In this document: piece after piece, positions 47,165 to 60,201 of the stretch | Numbering within the stretch: position 1 is the first letter of the stretch | Layout of the letters: every line of letters starts with the position of its first letter | Source of the DNA: Phascolomyces articulosus | Taxonomy: Eukaryota > Mucoromycota > Mucoromycetes > Mucorales > Lichtheimiaceae | Direction of reading: 5' to 3' | Length of the DNA: 64,000 nt | NCBI GenBank assembly: GCA_025677815.1 | Contig: JAIXMP010000060.1 | Span: 62,001 to 126,000, forward strand | Made by a program: the position numbers and the translations under genes | The notes under the pieces: generated by a model | Seen by the model: only the letters and a program-made list of their open reading frames with translations | Told to the model about the DNA's origin: nothing | Database searches by the model: none

Positions 47165-48885
47165 TCTTTAAATATTTCAGAAGCAATTTGTGCACATTTA
47201 GGTGCACAAAACTATCCATTACTATTTAGATTAAGGACCTATTTAATATGATGTTGATCATAGCATTTATAAGTACTATTGATATTTTTCAAATAGTAGA
47301 TGAGCATTACATCTTTTACTTCAATATATCTTCCCTCATTACCAAATAATACAACTACTAATGCTCAAAATCCATAGTTTCCATCTGGAGCTAGGTTATA
47401 TACAATTTCAACTTCAGAGTAAGGTATCAAGCTATGTTTTACTATATTTAAATTAGGTACAAAGTAGATTTTACAGGATAGTAGTATAGATGGATTAGAG
47501 GCAGATAATATACTATATGTCTGGGTATTATCAGTAGGTTCATGTTTTCTGGTCCTAAAATTTAAATTTAAATTGCCAAGAATAAGGTAAATATGTTCAT
47601 GCTTCATAGTAATATTTTATATCTATATGGACAACATATTACCATATTTCTGCTGCCTCATAGCCAAATTCAGTTTTGGCTTTCTTTTGACTTGCATTTT
47701 CTTAATATTCTAATGTAATTAAATTGTACTTATTATTTTTTTAGTGATATTTTCCTTGACCTTTCTTTAGAGAGGTTTTTGGTTATTGTAAGTCTTTAAC
47801 ATTTATGAAAAGACCATCACTAATTGCTTATAAGTGCTGCAGTAAGGTTTTATGTTGATGTGGGTACTTATAAACCAAATTATTAATATGAGGAAGCTCA
47901 ACATTAATCTGATCCTCAACAGTAGGGGCAATGTAATGTTCTGTTACTGCAAGGATGTTGCTTTCATTATCTAAAGTTTTGTTTTCTATATAACTAAATA
48001 AAATGTAAGCATCAAGTATAGGAGCTACTTTTATTTAATTACCTTGTAGGGTAGTTTTTTCTGGATAAAGGTACCAACATCTAGGAATTAAACTCAAAGG
48101 AATTTCCCTAGCAGAGGGTAACATATGATAGCAAGGGATATTGTAATGAGCTTTGATGTTATATCTATAATTATCTGTTTTCAAAATATTACAGTGCTTT
48201 AATCTCTCACAAATAGTATAAAATGCAAATTTTGATATTTTATACTGTAATTAAGGTGTAGCTTATAGTCCAGTAGAAGATAAAGGTCAACATTAAAAGA
48301 TTCTTTGTTCAGTTACCTTTTCTAAGATAAGTTCTGTTTTGATTTATAAGAAAAAATATTGTTACATATACATATCTCATACTATATCTGATCATTTATA
48401 TATACTCTCAACCTATAATGTTCATTAATTTGTTCAAAGGTGGAATATAAGTTGCTGCTTGATAACTTAATTGACTTTTTTAATGTAGCATATATACCTT
48501 TAACCTAGTTTGTACTGTTGTTGCCAAAATGAACTACATATGCAATATCATAGCCAACCCACTTTTATGAAATTCTAGTTTTCTATTTGTTTTATTTATA
48601 TATGCAGAAAAAATATTAATTGATTGTAAATTAATATAAATATAGTTTACTCACTCTTCTAGATACTTTTTAACCTTATCTAGTTTTTTTGATTTCTAGG
48701 TGATTTCATTGTACATAGCTAATGCTTTAGTCTCAAGCTCCTCATCTGGAACCACACACATTTTGGAATACTCATCAACATATTTATTAGCCATCAAAAA
48801 TTGACTGCCTTTTCTAGTTGTTTTTAATTATCCTTAATATTAAAAAGTTTTAAATCAGTCTTAATATAGTCACCACATCCCATTT
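47165..48885 (-). pseudogene. Second MULE transposase/OTU remnant, catalytic Cys lost
   Basis: Minus-strand reading from 48885: MANKYVDEYSKMCVVPDEEL, then GYDIAYVVHFGNNSTN-stop-VKG and YATLKKSIKLSSSNLYSTF, the HFGN...N-R-V-E-G-x-H-A-x-LKK-type block of MULE transposases, followed by PRCWYLYPEKTTLQ. Downstream is an OTU start, YNLAPDGNYGF-stop-ALVVVLFGNEGRY. Family OTU proteases have D-G-N-C-G-F-R; here the codon at 47374-47376 is TAT (Tyr), and the next Arg/Trp codon is TGA (47365-47367). Both are single transitions. The domain order matches the first MULE/OTU copy, so the fusion is a family feature and not an accident. Several other stops confirm it is dead. Confidence 0.65.
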
Positions 48886-49624
48886 CCTTATATAGAGGCG
48901 CGATTTCCTTTTATAGAGACTGGCTTTAATATATATAAGCCAATAAGATGCGTAGAATTCAATGAGTGATATTTCAAACTCCGTCGACTTAGTAAAATTT
49001 TAAGAAAAAAAGAAAAATTTATAGTAAAATTTATATTAAATTCTCTCCTTTTATTATATATATATACTAAAATTTAAAAAGTGATTTTTTATTATAATAC
49101 TAAATAAAAGTTCGTATTACATACTTATAATATACTTTTTTCATTACAGGCTATATCTATACACTGCCTAACATTGGTATAGAATGCAAATATCCCCCTA
49201 CCTAGGGAATATAATTTGATATATTCTGTACAGGGGTATATTAAAGGCTATATCTAATGCTATAGTGATCAGATATAAAAACAAATAGTATATTTAGAAT
49301 CAGCATTCCAAGGGCTTTCTAATAGTATATAGATTATATATTATATTAAAAAAAATTTTTTTACTTAGTAATTTTTTGGTAATAAGGGGGTATATAAAAA
49401 AACTAAAAAATTACTAAATTTTTAAAATGATATAACTTTTCACCAAATTAAAATTTTTGAAAACGGAGTTTAAATATAGTTTTCTTACCTTCTAAATTAG
49501 TATTTTACAAAATTTTATCTTATTTGGATTAAAATTCAGTTCTCTATAGGGAAAAACCTATATGGTAACTATATTAAGATTTAACCAAAGGTATCATAGG
49601 GTTCCTAAACTACTCTTCTAAGTC
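48886..49624. other. AT-rich spacer between elements
   Basis: About 740 bp of very AT-rich DNA with no coding signal. A few longer A/T blocks near 49340-49430 look like alternating runs but do not form a clear repeat. Confidence 0.5.
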
Positions 49625-52600
49625 TTAAGCTGCATTAAGTTTATACTGCAAATTTTCAGCTTCATCTTCCTCAAGCTCTAATGCCAACAATCTACTTAAA
49701 ATAATGGCATAGTCTTCCATCAATTCATCCTCTAGATGTTCAATCACTTTATCTTCCTCTTACTTCTCTTCTTTATCTTTCTCTTACCTCTCTTCTTCTA
49801 CTGCTCCTTACCTTTCTTCATCTACTCCTTCTTATATCTCTTCATCATCCTACAATCATTAGTTTAGAGCAATTTGCTCTTTGTATTGTTACTAGGTATA
49901 CCCATGTGTCTTTACAAAATGCTTTTCAGCTTCTGGCATTTTCCACTTAATAAGGTTATAGTAACCTTCATTTTGTATTTTACCAGAAACTGCCTTATCC
50001 AACTTCTTATATCTATGCCTAGTATACTCCTTCAACTTATCCACATCAACCTATAATATATAACAATTTTAAATCTTATTATTCTATATTATTCATAAAA
50101 TAATATTTTATTAATAAATTTTATTACCTTCAACATCTTGAGTTCTTCTTAGGCACATCACTTTGTTATATATGCCTAAAGGGAGTGAAAATCAATAGAT
50201 AAACTATCTGTAGGAAAATCCTAGAATGAATTATCCTCTAAGGTATTGACATCTTTATACTTAATACCAACCCAATGTAACTAAAATTCTACTTCACTAA
50301 ATATCTTATTGTTCTCTCTATTATTATTTCCCTATATATCTACTCTTCTCTCTTATCCCTCATATAATTATTTTATAGATCCCTATCATATAGATCATCT
50401 AATTATTTATTATTCCTGTATTTAGTATTATCATACCTTCTTATTATTATATATATTCTTATTATCTTATACTGCACAACATCTTTTAGTAACTGTGGTT
50501 ATAAGATCAATTGATCTGTCAAATCAATAACAGTTACTGTGCAACTATTTCAAAAATATATAAATACCCTTCAACTTTTGATTCAATAAATCTTTACTAT
50601 ATATTTACCTTATAATTATCTTTAAAGTGAATTATATTTTGGTCACTCAACACCTATATAATTGGCTTATTTTAATTTCATATTATTCATTTCAGACTTA
50701 TAAACTAAGAATCTTATTATAATATATATAACAAAATTGTTATTATTATTCTATTACATTGATCTAAGACATTAATTCTACTTTATATTCTTGATTATAT
50801 TAAGACATTACATTTTTATAATATCCCTAAGCCTGATCTGCTTATATATAAAAGCATTATAACATCAAATATTATCTAAAACCTTTCTCCTTATAAATAA
50901 TTATCTTAAACTACCATTCACAATAAACAATATTATTATTAGTGCTCACTAAATCATAACTGAAACCTATCATAACCTATCTCTATACATACTTTTAATA
51001 AGTACAGACCTAAAGGTTATACCAACTAGGGTCCATCAATCTACCTACATCATTATACTCTTTCAAGAGTTTTTTTGCTTTTTCAGAGGCATTGCTTACA
51101 GATGTAAGCATCTGTATACTTGTTATATGGCCTATTATTTTTATTTATATCAGCATCTCTTTCATTATACCCTTTCTGGTCCTACCTATAATTATTACCT
51201 AATTTTCCAGATTTATGAAGCAAATCTTTTTTACAATTGTTTGGACAATAATAACTGCCTGTAGCTTTGTTTTGACAGCATTTTGTTTGTGCTTTGAAAC
51301 ATCTATTTTATATCTTCAGAAATCTAAAGAATCTCTACTCCAATGCCTAGTAGCACTTTAATGATTTTTTTCTATTGAGTTTACAGTTTTTACTGCTCTC
51401 TGATATTCATCACTATTAATAGTATTAGTGGCAGTGTTCACCTTCATTAAGTTAGCTAAGCACTTAGCAGGATTATTACTTAGTAACTGGGCTACTAACT
51501 TGATAGTATCTCTATTTATATGTTTAAATGTTATTGCTAATTTTATATGAATAAAATAAATTTTGCATATACTATAAAATTGTAATCACACAGAAAATGT
51601 ACTCTACACTATATATAATGTTAAGAGCAACAACATATTTCTCCTCCCATTTTTCCTCTTTCTGGTGCTCATCAATATATTGTTGTTTAACCAAAGTAAC
51701 AAACTTTTCCCATGCCTGCTGAGCTTCAGCATCCATCAAGTTTTTAGCATTTAGAATCTGCTCACTTATCAGCTTATTGGTATGCTTTCTATGGCGTTCT
51801 AGTTTTGCTGCTATAAGCAGTATAAATTAGTATAAGTATACATCTATCTAAATGAAAATCTGGAAAATATTTTATTTACTTTAAAAATACTTATGCAAAT
51901 CAGCAATATGGATAGCCTTAAATGGTCAATTGTATGACAAAGTGTAAGCATTCGATTCTTAGCACTCATTATGTATGTTTGAGTTACAAATTTAGACAAG
52001 TAACTCCAAAGTCTTTCCATTCCTATGAAATAAATTTTGTTATGAATTTTTATAAAATATCAGAGCTATGAAAAGTAATATTGCTTATATAGTTAATCAA
52101 ATTCTTATAAATGATACCTTCACTATCACTGAGTCCTAATCCATCTATATAATGAGGATTATACTAGATTTGGCAGCGAAAATTATAAGTATAGGAATGG
52201 AATACACTAACTGCAAACTTAGTATACCAATCATTTAACTTATTAAAGGTTGTCTAGTTGAATAAGCATTATATTAATTCACTGAATTATCAAATGGCTC
52301 ATAAAGCAACTATACAAAATTTTCATTAGATAGGGGACAATTGATTTAATGTTAAGTAGGATTTATATATAGTATTCTGATTTTTTTAAACAGAATTATT
52401 GAGTCATATTATGATGTATCTAGTAGCTAAATTTCAAAGTATTCTTTATTTTTAATAGTAATCTGAAAATTTATGTATAAAATAAAAATAACTAAAAAAA
52501 TCTATGCATTAAAATAATTATTAAACAATATCTTTCAGCAATGTTATTTGATTTATAAAATTTGTAAGAATACAAACTGCAATACTTTATAGATACTTTT

Positions 52601-53980
52601 ATACTATAAAACTAAAAAGATTCATATAGTCTATGCTCAAAATAAAACTTAAGTGTCCCCTACCTAACAAAGAATTCTATATATTGTATCTATTAAACAA
52701 CCATAAACATTTACTGTTAGAGTGGGCTCAACCCTACAGCAAATATCATACATGATTATATCAATCTTGATTCTAGGATAGGTATTGGTAATAACGTTCA
52801 TAATTGAAAGAGCATACAAAAACCTATTTTAAAAGCAAATATAAAAGGATGTTATTATGATTAGTAGTAAGGGTATTTTATATTGTATATTATATAAATA
52901 TATTTTAATAGTTATTTTTATTTTTTAATTGGAAATACTTACTTTTTACTAGATTGATATAGATTTGTAAACTCAAGTGGAACATTATAGCATGCACAAA
53001 TGCTACTAAGTAACCCTATCTCATGAAAGTTGCTGCTGTTGTTGTGATTAGTATTTTTCGTTGCCTTAAACTCACTTATACATTCCAAGGATCTATTATG
53101 CTGAATCTCTTTTGTGCAGTTATATTTATGCTGACATTCATCAGCAGAAAACAAGTGCTTCATTAGGTATTTTTCAATATCATCTTTCTTTGCTTTTAGT
53201 ATGTTAGCTGTATGTTACCATCCAGTGCAATGAACATATGATTCTATACAAAATTATTGCTTATTATAGTATGCTACAAATTTTATATATTTGTAAAGTA
53301 AGCTTTATTATAGAAATATCCATTTACCTTTGGGCATGTAGGACAGCCTTTTTCTTCTGTAACAGAAGGATTTTCTTTTATAACTTGCAATTCAGTAAGT
53401 ACTGTAACTTCAAGATACTTAAAAAAAGCAATACATAAGTTTTTTTGTAACGTTTCGTTTTTCTATAAAATAAATGACTATAAAAATAACCAACAACATA
53501 TACATAGTATAAGTTACAACATAACACTATTACTAAAAGGGTATTAAATCATAATAGTAGAAAAACCATAACTATTGTAATAAGGAAGAAGGCTATTTCA
53601 TTTCTATAAACAATAAATAAAAATGTAATTAGTTTAAAAATTAAAAGAAACTAATGAGATAAAGAAAAAGAAAGAATAAAAAGTCAACTTACTATATGGT
53701 TCAATGCACTGAAAAGAAATAGATGATGTTCCTATTAGAGGGAGAATAAACTTCAGAAGACTTGATAGTAATATGAACATATAAAAGACATAAAAGAACA
53801 TTACCTTAAAACGGCCAATGTTTCCTATTAAACAATAAAAAAATAACAAAGATTAGTAGCTTACATAGAATATCATCACTTACCTTGGAATAAGGGACGC
53901 GTCATCATTACATTGCACAAGTTCATTAAGGAATAGAAAGGAATCGTCCTATAGATAATGTCCTATGAGATTACTGATAG
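49625..53980 (-). pseudogene. KDZ-type transposase, decayed multi-exon gene
   Basis: Minus-strand blocks in order: GCPTCPK (near 53340), FSADECQHKYNC and ECISEFKAT (53000-53160), GLLSSICACYNVPLEFTNLY, IIMYDICCRVEP (near 52740), WYTKFAVSVFHSYTYNFRCQ, YNPHYIDGLGLSDSEG, MERLWSYLSKFVTQTYIM (near 51975-52025), MSAKNRMLTLCHTIDHLR, then an Ala/Lys/Glu-rich tail with AQQAWEKFVTLVKQQYIDEH and a last part LHWVGIKYKDVNTLEDNSF. The order (H/GLL-x-x-CRH-x-P-L, YD-I-CC, WH...C...Y-x-P, GLGLSDGEG-x-E-x-x-WS) is that of the Kyakuja-Dileera-Zisupton transposases. Many introns and several Gln-to-stop changes are evident. The last stop is TAA 49625-49627. N-terminal exons past 53450 are uncertain. Confidence 0.72.
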
Positions 53981-55045
53981 CAAAGGGAACCAAAATATAA
54001 AGCAAAATAAATTAGTATAGAAAAAAAAAGAGACATGATAAACTAATCATGGTGCTTACCTAGATAAACAGAACATATATTAGAATTCTATAATAATAAA
54101 TAAAAATAAAAAAGAAAAAAAAATTAGTAATAAAAAAAATCAATTCATTTTGATACTGTCAAAAGAGGAAACTTAATATATAAATGAATAAGAAAAATCT
54201 TACTAGATGGAAGCATATAATAGTACTTACATATGCAGTATTCTTTGTCCAAAATCTAAAAAAAAACAGGCTATGTCAATAATAAAAAAGGGATTTTTTA
54301 AATATAGGGAAAAAAGGGTATTCATAAAAGATAATATCTTACCTGTAAGCATCAAGAAGTACTGGTTATATAATTAGCTTTAGATATGAACTGTGCCTAT
54401 AGAAAATCAATCAGAGCATCAGTAGCAACAAAAAAAATGGTGTTAATAGTACTATCTATTTAAATCCATAATAGATGTTCTTCAAATAGATTATATCATA
54501 ATAATTACCTATAGTATCATAGATGTTTATATATAGGGAAGGGTATCTTAAAAGAAAAAGAGAAAGTAAAAAGGTCAAAAAAAAAGAAAGAGAGGTGAAT
54601 ATTTTGGTTATATAAGATTTTCAAACTTGAGTTATTCCAAACTCAATGAAGTATCCAAATATGGAATCCACTAAAACAATACTTACTTTTAAAGAATATA
54701 TGTAACAATATAAAAGCATACTGCATTTCAACCAATATGATCCTTCTATATCTTTTATTCTATTTCCTTTCCTATATAGCTACAATTTTTTTAAAAGTAA
54801 ATATACCTTACAGTTGACTTTTTTACTTATAAATTTATCTCTAATGATAATAATAATAATAACATTTTTATTACCTTTCAAACATAGATGAACACTGAAA
54901 ATCCTTTTCCTCTTTCAGAAACTGGAAATGCCTATATCAATCCCTTGAGTATATATGAAAGTGCCTATAATTTATGATATCTCCTTTTATTAACTTCATA
55001 TAATGTATATAGCAATACCTTAGGGATATATACTAAGACATTGCT
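53981..55045. other. AT-rich region, no clear gene
   Basis: About 1 kb with many short AT stretches and several GTA.../...TAG pairs spaced 50-80 bp apart, which could be tiny exons and introns of the KDZ gene's 5' part. I could not assemble a frame. Confidence 0.4.
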
Positions 55046-55750
55046 ATGATCGAAGGCCTTAGGTTTGATTTCAGCTTAATAGCAGGTATAGAAAATAATT
55101 TGCTTATTATCAACAAGATGCGAATTGCTATGTGTGTTTATTATGATCAATTTCCTAATATCCTAAACTATGATCTGCAAGTACAGAATATAATCAGAAC
55201 CCACTTTAACAACAAGCATTCAGTTTTAAAACATGAGGTGGGAAAAAAAGTAATAATTGACCATAGAAATTATTATAATTCTTAGATTAAAAATGTAGGT
55301 ATACCTGTTATAGATTAGTCTTGTATATTATTTAAAAATAGTATTAATGTTGATATGTTGAATAGAAACTTAATTACCATACTTGTGCATTAAGGGAAAA
55401 TTGGTCTAGTTTAGAGGAGAGATATCTATCAAATGGAATAGATTTGCTTATTATGAGGAAGTATATATTAGAGGAGGATTCAGATGATAAGGAACTAAAG
55501 GAGAAGCTATGGATTGTTTCCCATCCAGAGTATAGATCTAATAGTATAAGTAAATAAATATATTGAAAAACAATATAGCCTATATAGCTTGAATATATTA
55601 CTAATTAATTTACCTTAGGCTAATAAATTCTTAGCTGAATTAGATCACTTGGCTGATAAAAGTGCTATCTAGAGACAGCATTCTACTCAGAAGGTAGTAA
55701 GAGAAGTTGTTATGGTTGAACAACCTATGCCTTCTGAATTACTAGTATAG
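55046..55750 (+). pseudogene. Unassigned decayed coding region
   Basis: Plus-strand frame of 79 residues (MIEGLRFDFSLIAGIENN ... KVIIDHRNYYNS) followed, after a gap, by coding-like blocks SSLEERYLSNGIDLLIMRKY, EDSDDKELKEKLWIVSHPEY and ANKFLAELDHLADKSA, ending PMPSELLV and a TAG. An intron probably lies at about 55550-55617. I do not recognise the family. Lone TAG codons at Gln-like positions fit the decay pattern of its neighbours. It may be a host-like gene remnant or part of an element. Confidence 0.4.
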
Positions 55751-55929
55751 ATAAAGTATAAATATAGGCATTTGTATATATATATAAATATATTTGAAAA
55801 ATAAAAACAATAAGTAGATAAAAATAATAATGTATGAATATAAAATAATAATGGATAATAACAATGGTAATATATAAATAGAGGAAAAAAAAAAGAGAAA
55901 TACTTTTATATATGGAGCAGAGGGTATGG

Positions 55930-58900
55930 ATTTTAAGCATGTTTTTTTTGTTAGAGTAGAATAACGATAGTTCTTTTGGTTCTTGCATTTAGTACTTTCT
56001 GATAGCAACAGGGGAATAAATACAACTAAAAGGAAGAATATACTGCCAGTTAACAGGTTTAAATAAACTTTTCTACATTTCAATATTTCCAGCACTAAAC
56101 CTTTGTATAGATTTATCCTCTTCTAGCTATTGAATGAAAGTGAAAAAGTGACGTTTTACTACACCATTGATTTTAAGATCATGACAAAAGTAATACTGCA
56201 CTTGACCTAGATATGCTGAAATATTTTTGCTATTGCTTTCCAGGTATAAGGCTTAGATATATGATCCTCTATTTGTTCCTAATAATGAACTATTATATGT
56301 GTACCCATGATGCTTAATACTTTTGAATTAGTATCCATATGGAACAATGGGATTAGGATTGGCAGAAGATGAAGATAAGTAATGATTGATAATGTGTAGA
56401 TTCAGATAGGCTACTTGGTAGAATTTAAGTAAAAGGTCATAATGTTTGCATAGGAATTTGAAATGAGGTGAGTTATTAGGGATAGGTGGGATAGTGTTAG
56501 GTGGTAATAGTTCAGAACCATTTGTATCTCTAGCCAATGCAGAAGTGTTGATGTACTCACAGATATTAAAGCTTTCTATTGTATTTAGCTGCATAGTTGT
56601 TTTTATGGTAGAGGAGGTGTTTATTATGCTTTATAAAAATTCTACTTGTGTGTTGTTAATAAGGGTATTGACATAGGTATTGATGAAATTGGATGCACCT
56701 GTTTGTTAAAGGAATCGTTTTATATAGGTCCTTTCAAATGTACCCTTTCTATTTATTATGATATTACCAAGAAACCCATTATACTGTTCAAATTGAAACA
56801 ACCAAAATGTGTATACTAGACCAAAATCAAGAATACATTCTTTCAGATAGCAATAGGCATGCATATTCAGCGTTATCATTGTTAAATCATAAAGAGAGAC
56901 AGTATCCTTACAGAAATTGAACAAGGTATATGCTGCATCAACTTCATCATGAGATATGGATGGCTTAAGTAAAATTTGATAGGCATTGATAAATTTCATC
57001 CAGTGTTCAAATTTTATACAGTCTAAACATTCTTGAAGCAATAGTGGTGAATACCCCAAATATCAGCTCTTCTATTCAGTAGCTTTCATATGTGATAAAC
57101 CAGCAGTGATTCTATCTAGTATTAAGACGTCCAGATCTTCTGGTATAAGAAGTCCATTTACTAAATGTGACATCTTGATCAAGTCATTGTTTGTTAAATT
57201 CCAAAGCTTAAACATTGTTTTAGTTAGACTAAGCAACAAATTGTGCATTAGATCTATGATAGTAAATCGAATTGCGTTAAAGTACAGAAGATCATAGAGA
57301 ACAGACCAGTACATACTATACTTGTGCTTGATGTCCTATTGATCCTTTTTTGATGTTGCCATTTGCCATTCTTTTATATAGGTAATTACATTTTCATGGC
57401 CATTCTAGTATGTCTAGCAATTAATATCAAAACTACTACTACCAAAGTTGACTCTTCTTGTATCATCATCAATAGGGAATGTAAAATCACATTTATAGTA
57501 ACCATGATGACTTGTTGGTATAGTGAATCTGTAGGCTTTATATGCAGTAGGCATATCTGAGGCAACCATTATCAGTGTAGCCTTTACATGGATCATCTGG
57601 CCCATTGAAGGTACTATCACATCAATACCTTAGTTATACAATGTCTTGAGCTCTTTAACAAGTGGAACCAAATAATTATTTAGATCTGATGTATATAAAG
57701 CAGTTGGTCCTGGCATCACACCCACCAAAACTACTGATTCTTGCTGAAATCTGCACTTGCATGATATGTTATTCAAGGTAATGTAAATGGCCCTATAAGA
57801 GTATGGTGATGATGTTCCCTTAAAAGGTTCAAACCAATTAATGTTTAATGTGTGGAGGACTAGGTGTTTGATTTGTAATAATGTTGATGATGGTAGTGTG
57901 GTGTTTTTGGTGAATTCTTTCTAGACATTACCATCATATATATCAAACAACATATTATCAGGGATATTATGGTCATGCCAGCTTTTAGTATTGTTAATAT
58001 AACTAGGCTGGCTAACTATATGACAAAGACTTGCTATCAAGGAATTATATGCATATTTTATATATATTAAACAACATATTATCAGGGATATTATGGTCAT
58101 GCTAGCTTTTAGCATTGTTAATATAACCAGGCTGGCTAACTATATGACAAAGACTTGCTATCAAGGAATTACATGTATATTTATATAATAGAGAAGTAGA
58201 GAAATCAGTATCATAACAGGCCCATTTGGTTGGATTTAGATGGAGAGGAAATTGTTTGGTGATGCAGGAAGGAGGAAGTTTAAATATATTGTTATAGAGG
58301 GTGTAGTAATTTGGACAACTGCATAGTAGGTAAGTGAATCTGTCAATGAATCAAAGCTTAATTGGCGTTTGATAGTGTCAGGTGTGGTGTTAAATTAATA
58401 GGTGTGGCCAATGGCAGTAAGCAGTTGATTAAAAAATTTTAATAAGATGGTAGCAGCCTTATTGGTAAGGAAAAAGGTATGGAAAAATAATATGAAAACT
58501 ACCATAAATAAGTACAGAGATTCTATAGTTAGATCTTTATATTTCTTGTTAGTCTTTTTTTTCACTCTATATATTCTATCATTATTATGAAATTTAATAA
58601 ACTCTTACAATTAATCCTATTATCAATATCCATGTCAACTAGTTCAACACTATCTTCTGCATTATCAAAAGTCTTATTTGGTTCAAACTCAACTTCCACT
58701 GCTAGTATTATATTTTCCAGAATGAATAACTTATCTTTTGATTGATTTTCTGAAGGAATCTGCTCTATTTAAGCTAAAAACAGCAGTTAGAAAGAGCTTT
58801 ACATTTTTTTTTAGTTTTCTATTTTTTTTTCTTACCATCCATTTCAGTTATAGATTGCACAGCTTCCATTGGATTGTTTACCATGGGTGTTTGAATTCTA

Positions 58901-59105
58901 TTTTCACTGGCATTTTGCCTTATGAAAAAAGTAAGTATATGACTTCTAAGTATAAACAATAGGAATTCTCTCTTATATCTCTTTGGTTTGATAAATGATT
59001 ATAAATAGTAGCAGCTATTTGATAATAACTATATATAGGAAGCATCTTACATTTGTCACAAGGACAAATCTTTCTATTCTTTTATAGTGTTCTTATAGGG
59101 GGCAT
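55930..59105 (-). pseudogene. CACTA-type (tnp2-like) transposase, decayed
   Basis: Minus-strand reading from ATG 59105: MPPIRTL then KICPCDKCK, a short zinc-like start. The tnp2 core follows: INWFEPFKGTSSPYSYRAIY, VVLVGVMPGPTALYTSDLNN, YLVPLVKELKTLYN, a D-x-P-A-x-K-like SDMPTAYKAY, then after an intron DLMHNLLLSLTKTMFKLWN. The next block has LECLDCIKFEHWMKF-like ECLDCIKFEHWMKFINAYQI, LYDLTMITLNMHAYCYL and FWLFQFEQYNGFLGN, matching the late tnp2/DUF4218-type part. A tandem duplication of 124 bp (57938-58185) shifts the frame. Terminal inverted repeats beginning CACTA were not found. Start and end are approximate. Confidence 0.75.
57938..58185. repeat. 124-bp tandem duplication inside the CACTA gene
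   Basis: Two head-to-tail copies (57938-58061 and 58062-58185) share AAACAACATATTATCAGGG, TATTATGGTCATG and GCTAACTATATGACAAAG with only a few differences. The period of 124 is not a multiple of three, so it breaks the reading frame. Confidence 0.88.
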
Positions 59106-60201
59106 ATTTAAAAATAGAGGATAGTTATATAAGTAAAAGAAGATCAAGATGAATATAAAAAGCAAGAGCATATATGATATGCTTTACTTATTAATATTCT
59201 ACAATAATATTTGTGGTACTCAACACTTTATAGTTTTTTTTTTAGGTCATCAAAGCTTCGATCTAAATAAATGATGAAAAATCTGTTAAATATATGGTCA
59301 AGTACAAGGTAAGGAATATATACTACTAATCATTATATATTTTTCTATATATTCTTTAGGCTATATTCTTTATAATGATATCATTCTTTATATTATTATC
59401 ACTGCCATCAACTGACAATACACTACATTTTTATAGTACAAATTTCTACTTTTGATGCATTAAAAACATATATAAAAGGTAATATGGATAGTATATAAAC
59501 ATGGGCTTGTTTTTTTTTTTAAAGCTTTATCTCTTATTAACATCTTTTGTTTACTTTTCCATCATCCAACAATGCCACCAACCAATATCACCAACATGAA
59601 AATGAACCCATCTGTTAAATGTCACTGACCTGATGATTAGGTGACTAAAGATTTAGAATCAATAGACTTACTACCATCCTCCATATATGTTCAATAACAT
59701 TTATCTATACATTAAGCTTTTTTATATGTTATATCTCATATTTTAATTATTATATAATTAACTTAAAAATAATAGCTCCAACCCCCCTCTTATATCAGAT
59801 AATCCTGAACATCTTAATAGTTACATGGAGTAGATAGATAAAGTTTTGAAGCAGATATGCTGTAAACTATAAGTAGAACCATTATTATTATTATTAATTA
59901 TTACTATTATTAATATGACAATAAAAAGCATCAAGCCATTATTAAAGAATGATCTATACAAACCTTATGTTTGGCAAAAGTTTACTACTGGTACATTCAA
60001 TGACAATCCTTCTTTGGTCTGTTACTTAGGAGACTAAACAATAATTATAGTTTATAATATTATATATAACTTAAATAATATATTTACATATAATATTTTA
60101 TTTGTATAAATTAAAATCAAAAAATATATATTTAGATATTTAATTAATAAAATTAAATTTTCAATGTATATAAAATATGCTACAAAATATATGTTACAAT
60201 C
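59106..60201 (+). other. Degraded plus-strand coding traces
   Basis: Traces include INDEKSVKYMVKYK before a GTAAGG donor at about 59308 (chromodomain-like), MPPTNITNMKMNPSVKCH at about 59572, ISDNPEHLNSYME then DKVLKQICCKL near 59800, and KPYVWQKFTTGTFNDNPSL near 59970. Stops between the blocks again fall where Gln or Trp would fit. I cannot name the gene or genes they came from. Confidence 0.35.
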
